NCBI GenBank assembly: GCA_003695455.1
Contig: RFJF01000208.1
Location: 1-8,829, forward strand
Reading direction: 5' to 3'
Length of the DNA stretch: 8,829 nucleotides
From: Chloroflexota bacterium
Lineage (GTDB): Bacteria; Chloroflexota; Anaerolineae; 4572-78; J111
The notes under the pieces were generated by a model. It worked only from the letters and a program-made list of their open reading frames with translations, did not search any database and was not told the DNA's origin. Positions 1-5,545 of this stretch are shown in pieces. The first letter of the stretch is position 1; each line of letters opens with the position of its first letter. The translations under genes and the position numbers were made by a program.

Positions 1-1
1 G

Positions 2-538
2 ACCGGCGCACCGCAGGCTGCCCACGCTGCGCTGGTCCTGCTCGATGGGTTGGAGCCGGGGGGCGTTACCAGCCTGTTTCTGGATAAAAGCGGCGCAGTC
101 AATTTACTGGGAGCCATTGCCGCCGTCGAGCCGGAAGCGGCGGTGCAGGTAGCCGTGCAGGACACATTTCTAAATTTAGGCACCGTCATTGCCCCCGCCG
201 GATACGGCCGGCCTGGCCAAACAGCAATGAAAATAAAAGTCACCTTTGAAAATGGCGACATTGAGGAACGCACCGTCAAGTTCGGTGCGCTGGAAGTGAT
301 TCCGCTGGCACCCCGGCAAAAAGCCACGGTAGAAATCAGACCCACCCGCGCCTTTGATATTGGGCTGGGCCAGCCGGGCCGGGGCGCCGCCGCCGAAGTT
401 GAAGGTGGCTTGCTGGGCATCATTCTGGATGCCCGCGGGCGTCCCATCCAGTTGCACGCCGATGACCAACAGCGGCAACGCCAAATTCAACAGTGGCTCA
501 AAGCTCTGAGTATAAGTTATGCGCCTCCCGTCAACTAA
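2..538 (+). CDS. MutL-like (glutamate mutase L family) protein, C-terminal part
   Basis: Partial gene entering from the left edge; the open frame is read from base 2 with no start codon in the window, leaving 178 residues. The TTG at 50 lies inside the frame and is not a credible start. The recognisable pattern is a C-terminal MutL-family segment: a 'LEPGGVTSLFLD' helix/strand, a 'FLNLGTVIAPAG' strand, a 'VTFENGDIEE' beta hairpin, 'VIPLAPRQKATVEIRPTRAFDIGLG', then a glycine-rich turn 'GQPGRGAAAEVEGG' leading to 'GIILDARGRPI'. MutL proteins are ASKHA-fold ATPase-like proteins named for their place beside B12-dependent glutamate mutase. In Chloroflexota homologues are, to my recollection, often found without mutase subunits, and none is seen here. 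The last 20 nt overlap the next gene in another frame, so the two are probably co-transcribed and translationally coupled. The family call rests on memory of the C-terminal pattern; the nucleotide-binding half is outside the window. Confidence 0.72.
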   Translation, partial: TGAPQAAHAALVLLDGLEPGGVTSLFLDKSGAVNLLGAIAAVEPEAAVQVAVQDTFLNLGTVIAPAGYGRPGQTAMKIKVTFENGDIEERTVKFGALEVIPLAPRQKATVEIRPTRAFDIGLGQPGRGAAAEVEGGLLGIILDARGRPIQLHADDQQRQRQIQQWLKALSISYAPPVN

Positions 539-1625
539 AATCACTGCCAAAAGTAGAATTGTGGTGCGCCGGATGCTGCCCGTACCCGGCGAAATTCTGG
601 TAGCGCCGGGGCAGCCGGTTAACGCGCTGACCGTGGTAGGCCGCGCCGAACGCCCCACCCGGTTCCGGTTTATTGATGTGGCCCGCCGGTTGGGCCGGCC
701 AGATATTGATTTGGACGAAGTTCTCACAGTAGACGTGGGTGACTACGTGGAAGCCAACGATGTAGTGGCCTCTGGCCGAAGCAGCGCGCTTTCGCTACGC
801 GAAAATTCGGTGAAATCGCCGGTAGCCGGTTACGTAATGGCCATTGGTCCCGGCGGAATTTTGCTTGAGTCAGAGCACACCGTTACCGAAATTCAGGCGT
901 TTGTGACCGGCGTTGTCACCCGCGTTATTCCGGAAAAAGGCGTCATCATTGAAACAGATGGCGCAACCATCGAAGCGGTATGCGGTTTTGGCGGCGAGGC
1001 TGTAGGCCGTCTGCTGCGGGTGGTTAATTCGCCGTTTGAATCAATGACGCCGGATGACCTGAACGAAAGCGCCAGCGAGACAATTTTGCTGGGTGGCAGA
1101 TCGATTGATGAAGAAACGCTGCGCCGCGCTGACGAATGGCACGTACACGGAATCATCGTCGGTAGTTTTCCGGTATCGCTGCTGGGTCTGGACCCGCCGG
1201 TGCAGGTGCGGGTAGTAGCCACCGAGGGGTTTGGGCAGATACCGATGTCGCCGCACACCTTTGGCGTACTGACCTCGCTGAGCCGCAGAGAGGTTTCAAT
1301 CCGGGGTCAAACACCCGGGTTGTTTGGCGGCAAACCGGCAGGTCCGTTGCAGGAACCGCCCATCATTCTGGCACCAAGCCCGCTGCCCAGCCGGGGCAGT
1401 TATGTCGGCTTGCCGGCGGCCCCAAAAATCGAAGCCCCAACGGCCAAAGTAGGCAGCAAAGTGCGGGTAATTCAGGGCCAGTTGCTGGGCGCCAGCGGTC
1501 AAATTGACCTGATTCCGCCGGACGCCCAGGCCACAGAAGCCGGAATTATTGCCCCCGGCGCCTTTGTAAAACTCGGCGACGGCGTACACTTCATTCCGTG
1601 GGCCAACCTGCAACTCATTGAATAG
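519..1625 (+). CDS. Conserved-type protein with lipoyl-like beta segments and C-terminal KOW-like motif
   Basis: 368 residues, apparently soluble, with no signal peptide and no membrane segment. Short beta-rich units resemble barrel-sandwich (lipoyl/HlyD-type) halves: residues 21-43 (PVPGEILVAPGQPV), 73-118 (VGDYVEANDVVA then SPVAGYVMAIGPGGILL) and 131-150 (GVVTRVIPEKGVIIE). No biotin- or lipoyl-type acceptor lysine (such as AMKM or DKA) is present, so a carrier role is unlikely. The middle (about 190-255) has an 'LLGGRSIDEETLRRADEWHVHGIIVGSF' segment and a 'VVATEGFGQIPM' strand that look like an alpha/beta domain. Residues 311-368 resemble a KOW/SH3-like barrel (VGSKVRVIQGQLLGASGQI). It overlaps the MutL-like gene by 20 nt, suggesting a functional pair. 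The ATG at 519 has only a weak upstream 'CTGAG'; in-frame GTG at 561 and ATG at 573 are alternatives. I do not know its function. Confidence 0.8.
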   Translation: MRLPSTKITAKSRIVVRRMLPVPGEILVAPGQPVNALTVVGRAERPTRFRFIDVARRLGRPDIDLDEVLTVDVGDYVEANDVVASGRSSALSLRENSVKSPVAGYVMAIGPGGILLESEHTVTEIQAFVTGVVTRVIPEKGVIIETDGATIEAVCGFGGEAVGRLLRVVNSPFESMTPDDLNESASETILLGGRSIDEETLRRADEWHVHGIIVGSFPVSLLGLDPPVQVRVVATEGFGQIPMSPHTFGVLTSLSRREVSIRGQTPGLFGGKPAGPLQEPPIILAPSPLPSRGSYVGLPAAPKIEAPTAKVGSKVRVIQGQLLGASGQIDLIPPDAQATEAGIIAPGAFVKLGDGVHFIPWANLQLIE

Positions 1626-1847
1626 CCGCACCGGGTGCTGCTCCGGCACCACGCCAACTGCACAATATCCCCACGGTGTGGCCGTTTTCTCTAAATTACA
1701 CAAGATATAGTGGTAAATGCTGAATATCCATACTAAATATGGTATTTTTAATTTGCATTTTTTTAAGTTTTGACATAAAATGAGATGGCATAGGTGTTCA
1801 ATTATCCTGGGAGTATCTCCCCGGCGTAGCATGGAAGGAGTGCCAGC
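1626..1847 (+). other. AT-rich intergenic region with weak hairpins
   Basis: 222 nt without a credible gene, markedly AT-rich from about 1686 to 1785. Two small hairpins can be drawn: GGTGC/GCACC (1634-1638 with 1646-1650), not followed by a T-run, and ACGG/CCGT (1673-1676 with 1682-1685), followed by TTTT. Either could end the upstream transcript weakly. A third inverted repeat, CCATA-CTAAA-TATGG (1728-1742), runs into TATTTTTA. It could be a weak terminator, or an operator just upstream of the promoter candidate at 1753. Confidence 0.45.
1753..1781 (+). promoter_or_regulatory. Candidate sigma-70-type promoter for the LPXTG-like protein gene
   Basis: TTGCAT at 1753-1758 and TAAAAT at 1776-1781 are separated by exactly 17 nt. 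They sit in an AT-rich stretch about 65 nt before the next start codon, giving a leader of roughly 60 nt. A perfect TTGACA at 1770-1775 overlaps the spacer end but has no good -10 partner downstream. Seen by eye only. Confidence 0.5.
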
Positions 1848-2345
1848 GTGGAAGAAGAAAGCACCCACCAAAGCAGATTGTTTGTGATTTTAGCCATCGC
1901 GTTAATTGGGCTACTGGTTTTGGGCTTGTTGGGCATTGGCGGCGTTTTTGTGATTCGCCAGAATATTCAGGAACAGGCGGCACTGACCCTGCCTACGCCA
2001 ACGCTGATGATCCGGCTGCCCAACCCCACAGCCACAGTTGTTGCGGTAAAGCCACCTGCCACCAATACGCCCGCACCCACGCCAACCAACACCCCGGTAG
2101 TGGGCGGTAATCATCCGGCAGAAGGCGAGGTAGCCGCCGTGGGTAGTGTGGGGACCGGCAAAAATCAGGAAGGGCCTAAAGGGTTGCCGTTACCCAACCA
2201 ACCCGGCAAAAACGGCAACACCGCCACCGCCGAAACACCGTCTGAAGTGCCCGATACCGGGCTGGGCGGCATAGAGGCTGTGCTGATTGCCATTGGGCTG
2301 GCGGTAGTGTTGTTTGTGGCCCGCCGTATGCGAATGTCAACCTAA
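1848..2345 (+). CDS. Small surface protein: N-terminal membrane anchor, Pro/Thr linker, LPXTG-like C-terminal signal
   Basis: 165 residues. The GTG start at 1848 is well supported by GGAAGGAG at 1833-1840, seven bases upstream. Residues 1-10 are charged and polar, followed by a hydrophobic segment at about 11-36 that ends in 'VIRQN'. Residues 47-88 form a Pro/Thr-rich linker (PTPT, NTPAPTPTNTP), and a Gly/Asn/Lys-rich stretch runs to about 130. The C-terminus has the tripartite layout of a cell-wall sorting signal: VPDTG (134-138), a hydrophobic stretch (142-158) and a basic tail RRMR (159-162). The motif departs from canonical LPXTG only at the first position. No globular domain is visible, so it may be a spacer, a surface stalk or a substrate of envelope enzymes. 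No sortase gene is in the window. A dual-anchored membrane protein is the simplest alternative reading. Confidence 0.85.
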   Translation: MEEESTHQSRLFVILAIALIGLLVLGLLGIGGVFVIRQNIQEQAALTLPTPTLMIRLPNPTATVVAVKPPATNTPAPTPTNTPVVGGNHPAEGEVAAVGSVGTGKNQEGPKGLPLPNQPGKNGNTATAETPSEVPDTGLGGIEAVLIAIGLAVVLFVARRMRMST

Positions 2346-2363
2346 ATTACCATTTCTGTTCCC

Positions 2364-2393
2364 AAAAAAGGCGCAATCGGTGCGCCTTTTTTT
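2364..2393 (+). terminator. Strong intrinsic terminator after the LPXTG-like protein gene
   Basis: A perfect 12-bp stem (2364-2375 pairing with 2381-2392) has core GGCGCA/TGCGCC, loop ATCGG, and seven consecutive T at 2387-2393. It lies 18 nt past the stop codon. The matching A-run on the 5' side means it could also work on the opposite strand, although nothing is transcribed towards it from the right on that strand. Confidence 0.9.
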
Positions 2394-2459
2394 ATTTACC
2401 CGGAATACCGTACTCTAACTATTTTCAAATTAATCTCTGATATTTCTCGCATGGCATTT

Positions 2460-2468
2460 TGATATAAT
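2460..2468 (+). promoter_or_regulatory. Extended -10 promoter for the glycosyltransferase gene
   Basis: TGaTATAAT at 2460-2468 is a perfect TATAAT preceded by the TGn extended -10 element. No good -35 lies at the usual distance; the nearest CTGATA (2437-2442) leaves a 20-nt spacer. The extended element would compensate. The start codon is about 36 nt downstream, which fits a short leader containing the Shine-Dalgarno sequence. Confidence 0.68.
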
Positions 2469-2485
2469 TGAAGCACTAAATTATC

Positions 2486-2495
2486 AGGGAAAGGG
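2486..2495 (+). promoter_or_regulatory. Shine-Dalgarno sequence deciding the GTG start at 2504
   Basis: The purine-rich AGGGAAAGGG ends eight bases before GTG at 2504. This supports the GTG start, which is followed at once by the typical 'RILFISPY' first strand of a glycosyltransferase. Confidence 0.7.
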
Positions 2496-2503
2496 TCACT
2501 GCC

Positions 2504-3694
2504 GTGCGAATTCTGTTTATCAGCCCGTACATCCCCTCGCTGGTGCGGGTACGCCCCTACAACATCATTAAACATTTGGCGTGGCGCGGAAACGAAATCA
2601 CGCTGCTGGCGCTGGTGCCTCCCGGTGAAGACACAACCAGCCTAGCTGACCTGAAAGAGTGGTGCCGGCAGATTGAACTGGTAACGCTGCCACGCTGGCG
2701 CACTTTGTGGAACGGTGTGCAGGCCCTGCCCGGCCACACCCCGTTTCAGGCGGCCTACTCGCGGTCGCCAGAAATGCAGGCGCTGGTAACCAAAACGCTC
2801 AAAACAACCAGGTTTGACGTGATTCACGTTGAACACCTGCGCGGCGCAGAACTCAGCCCCGCCCCCAACGGCACGCCTGTGGTGTTTGATTCGGTTGACT
2901 CTATTTCGCTGCTGTTTGAAAAAACACTGCACGCCGGCCCAAACTGGCGCAGCAGGCTGAAAGCCCGGCTTGATTTGGAACGCACCCGCAGCTACGAGAG
3001 TCACCTGGCCGAACGATACGCGCGGGTGCTGGTTACCAGCCCGCAAGACAAGGAATCGCTGGTGGCGCTGGCCGGCCAACCCAACGCCAACGAACGCATT
3101 GCGGTGTTGCCCAACGGAGTTGACCTGGCATACTTCTCGCCGCTGGACCTGCCCCGCGAGCCGGCCACGCTGGTGTTCAGCGGCAAAATGAGCTACCACG
3201 CCAACGAAGCCGCCGCCATTGACCTGATTACCACGGTGATGCCGCTCATCTGGCAGCAACTACCCAACACCCAACTGAAAATTGTAGGCAAAGACCCGTC
3301 ATCCATTTTGCTGGCGCTGGCCGAAGACCGGCGCATTACCGTAACCGGCACCGTGCCCGATATGCGACCCCACCTGGCGCAGGCCACCATTTCGGTGCTG
3401 CCCATTCGCTACGGGGTGGGCATTCAAAATAAAGTACTTGAAGCCATGGCGATGGAAACGCCGGTCATCACCACCTCGCAGCCTATGGCGTCACTCAAAG
3501 CCAAAGCGGGGCAGGATTTACTGGTGGCCGACACGCCAGGCGACATTGCCGCCGCCGCGTTATCTTTGCTGCGCAACGAGCAACGCCGCCACCAAATTGG
3601 AACAGCCGGCCGGCGCTACGTTGAAACTCACCACGATTGGAACGCCACGGCCCAAAATCTGGAATCAATTTACCGGGATGCCGCACACGGTTAA
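2504..3694 (+). CDS. Glycosyltransferase family 4 (GT-B fold), sugar transferase
   Basis: 396 residues, the usual size for a GT-B enzyme, predicted cytoplasmic. The N-terminal Rossmann domain starts with 'MRILFISPYIP' and contains 'FDVIHVEHLRGAEL' (104-117) and 'VVFDSVDSISLLF' (126-138). The linker has 'RVLVTSPQDKESL' (174-186). The C-terminal nucleotide-sugar domain has 'PNGVDLAYF' (203-211), 'FSGKMSYHANEAA' (225-237), 'LKIVGKDP' (258-265) and 'YGVGIQNKVLEAMAMETPV' (303-321). The layout resembles sugar transferases of the TIGR03087 type (described with exosortase/PEP-CTERM exopolysaccharide loci), which share the GxxxKxLEAMA box. The first glutamate of the common EX7E motif is absent, while the second is E313. 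It would transfer a sugar from a nucleotide donor to a lipid- or polysaccharide-linked acceptor; donor and acceptor cannot be read from sequence. It appears monocistronic, with its own promoter and terminator. Confidence 0.9.
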   Translation: MRILFISPYIPSLVRVRPYNIIKHLAWRGNEITLLALVPPGEDTTSLADLKEWCRQIELVTLPRWRTLWNGVQALPGHTPFQAAYSRSPEMQALVTKTLKTTRFDVIHVEHLRGAELSPAPNGTPVVFDSVDSISLLFEKTLHAGPNWRSRLKARLDLERTRSYESHLAERYARVLVTSPQDKESLVALAGQPNANERIAVLPNGVDLAYFSPLDLPREPATLVFSGKMSYHANEAAAIDLITTVMPLIWQQLPNTQLKIVGKDPSSILLALAEDRRITVTGTVPDMRPHLAQATISVLPIRYGVGIQNKVLEAMAMETPVITTSQPMASLKAKAGQDLLVADTPGDIAAAALSLLRNEQRRHQIGTAGRRYVETHHDWNATAQNLESIYRDAAHG

Positions 3695-3711
3695 CCATTG
3701 CGTGTTATATT

Positions 3712-3747
3712 AAAAACGGGTTGGTTTTTGGAACCAGCCCGTTTTTT
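3712..3747 (+). terminator. Bidirectional intrinsic terminator between convergent genes
   Basis: A 15-bp stem (3712-3726 with 3732-3746, one G-T wobble) and loop TTTGG are followed by six T at 3742-3747. The 5' arm starts with five A, which read as five T on the minus strand, so the same hairpin can stop the plus-strand glycosyltransferase transcript and the minus-strand operon. It occupies most of the 60-nt gap between the two stop codons. Confidence 0.88.
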
Positions 3748-3754
3748 GTTGCCG

Positions 3755-5545
3755 TCACTCCACCGACAGCCGTTGCGCCATATCTTTGGCCTGTTTGGCC
3801 AGATCCGTGCGCCGGTATTTTTCCTGCCACCACCAACCCCACGTATCCAACTCTGATTTTATAGCGGGTAAATCGCTGCGCTGCCTGAACAACGCTTCGG
3901 CCTGGTCCGGTTGGCCCAGCCAGGTGTATGTTAAACCCAGCGCCTTCAATACGGCGGGATTGTGTGGCTGCACGGCGTATGCCTGTTGCAAATGCTCTTT
4001 TGCGGTTTCAAATTTCCGGTCTGCCAGCGCCAGCAACCCCAACCGCAAATGCGCCGTTGGCTGGTGGGGGGCGATTTGCAACGCCCGGTGGAAATAGCCG
4101 GCGGCCTGCCGGCGAAACGCCGCTTGCTCGTCTTCACTTAACGCCGGCGCAAAATCGGCCCGGGTCTGCGCTACCGCCCCCAGATTGGCGTACCACGCCG
4201 CCCGCAATTGTTGCTGAAACAACCCTCCAGCAAGCAAGAGCAGTATCGCTAATCCCCCTGCAACGGCCCACCTGATTTTTGCCGGCACAGTTTTGGTAGA
4301 CGGGTGCAATGTGTGCCCGGCCAAAATTGCCAGCCCCAACAGGGCAAACAGCATTGGCATGGCCCACAGTTCGCCGGCAAACTGGGTGGCATCGAGCAGC
4401 CCGTGCGTAAATTGTGCCACCACGGCCAGCCATGCGGCGCGGAACACCATTTTTTGGGGCGACGGGGCGGCGGCTAGTTCTACCTGTATCACAAATCGGA
4501 AGAAATTGACCATAAGCCACAGCAGCGCCAGCAACCCTGGCAGGCCAAAAGATAATCCTACAGTTAAATACAGGTTGTGGGGATAGGTGAGAAAAACGTG
4601 GTTTATGAGTAACTGGTAACGGGAATAAATCAATCCAAACCCTTTACCGGGGCCAATGCCGGTGAACGGGTAATCGGCCAGCAGGTACAAGCTGGACAAA
4701 TACAGATTGAACCGGGATTGTGCGGCTTGCGCCAAACTGGAAAAAGTAAGCAGCGCCCACAGCAACGCCAATGTTGCCAACCCACCGCCGATAACCACGG
4801 CCACCCCCACACGTTTTACCCGCACCGATAACCACAACATCCCCCAGATAAAAAGCGCCACAGCCAATCCCAGCCACGAACCTCGCGAGCCGGTGATGAG
4901 CAGGGCATACCCCAACAGCACAAAAACGGCCAGCCAGAAAAATCGCTGCCGGTTTTGGCTGCCCCGCACAAGGGCCAAATTCAGCAACAGCGCCCCCTGC
5001 AAAAATGCGGCAACACCATTTACGTGGGGCACAAAAAATGCAACATTGGGCAGAATGGCGCCGGTAGCCAGCGCCAGTGCCGTGATGGGCCGCTGCCAGG
5101 GTTCGTTTTCAGCGGGGTAGGGAAAGTAGGCGTACTGTGTTACAAAATAAACGGCCAATATTGCAGCAATCAGTGCCAGCCCGGCGGCAAGTTTCCGGGG
5201 AGGAATGTTGGTGTTGACAATGGTTGCAAATAGGGCAATGCAGCCCAGCAAGGTTAGTACTGTAGGTAAGCTGTTGCCGGCGTAGTAGGCTGTCTGCAAA
5301 CTGACCACGGCAGTAACCGCCAGCACCGTCAGCGGAATACCAACCACCAACGGGCGCGATACGCGTCCGGTTCTGGCCCACTTTAACAGCCAGGGGGCTA
5401 GTGCCGTCAGCCCGGCCAGCGCCGCAACTTTAGGATTCAGAATATCCAGAATACCGGCAAAAATCAGGGGCAGTGGGGCAAGAAACTGCGCAACAGGTAC
5501 CGCAACCGGCATAACCCGCTGGAGATAACGATGAGAAGCAGCCAT
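3755..5545 (-). CDS. O-antigen ligase/polymerase-like (Wzy_C) membrane protein with C-terminal TPR domain
   Basis: 596 residues from the ATG at 5545. A TTG three bases earlier is also in frame but lies inside the upstream stop region. Many hydrophobic segments cover about residues 15-415. Family marks are SRGSWLG (220-226), YPFTGIGPGKGF (292-303) and YPHNLYL (321-327). R221 and H323 match the positions of the essential Arg and His in WaaL/Wzy-type enzymes. A further membrane segment at about 445-462 precedes a soluble tail carrying about two TPR units (roughly 480-565), including 'AHLRLGLLALADRKFETA' and 'PAVLKALGLTYTWLGQPDQA'. Such proteins polymerise lipid-linked glycan or transfer it to lipid, polymer or protein Ser/Thr. 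The start overlaps the upstream stop as TGATG, with no clear Shine-Dalgarno sequence, so translational coupling is likely. It is the last gene before the shared terminator. Confidence 0.87.
   Translation of the reverse strand: MAASHRYLQRVMPVAVPVAQFLAPLPLIFAGILDILNPKVAALAGLTALAPWLLKWARTGRVSRPLVVGIPLTVLAVTAVVSLQTAYYAGNSLPTVLTLLGCIALFATIVNTNIPPRKLAAGLALIAAILAVYFVTQYAYFPYPAENEPWQRPITALALATGAILPNVAFFVPHVNGVAAFLQGALLLNLALVRGSQNRQRFFWLAVFVLLGYALLITGSRGSWLGLAVALFIWGMLWLSVRVKRVGVAVVIGGGLATLALLWALLTFSSLAQAAQSRFNLYLSSLYLLADYPFTGIGPGKGFGLIYSRYQLLINHVFLTYPHNLYLTVGLSFGLPGLLALLWLMVNFFRFVIQVELAAAPSPQKMVFRAAWLAVVAQFTHGLLDATQFAGELWAMPMLFALLGLAILAGHTLHPSTKTVPAKIRWAVAGGLAILLLLAGGLFQQQLRAAWYANLGAVAQTRADFAPALSEDEQAAFRRQAAGYFHRALQIAPHQPTAHLRLGLLALADRKFETAKEHLQQAYAVQPHNPAVLKALGLTYTWLGQPDQAEALFRQRSDLPAIKSELDTWGWWWQEKYRRTDLAKQAKDMAQRLSVE

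Noticed and set aside
176..727. 183-residue open frame on the minus strand
   Set aside because: It is the antisense of two overlapping genes with family-like proteins, and shows no motif.
519..1625. Biotin or lipoyl carrier protein
   Set aside because: The beta segments resemble the lipoyl fold, but no acceptor lysine motif is present.
1296..1871. 191-residue open frame on the minus strand
   Set aside because: It crosses the end of the KOW-like gene, the AT-rich gap with the promoter and the start of the next gene; it has no recognisable motif or ribosome site.
2642..3259. 205-residue open frame on the minus strand inside the glycosyltransferase gene
   Set aside because: It lies wholly opposite a well-supported GT4 gene, has no domain pattern, and is low-complexity Gly/Val/Arg/Gln-rich, as antisense frames of GC-rich genes are.
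2504..3694. Part of a PEP-CTERM/exosortase locus
   Set aside because: Only the sugar transferase resembles that context; no exosortase or PEP-CTERM protein is seen.
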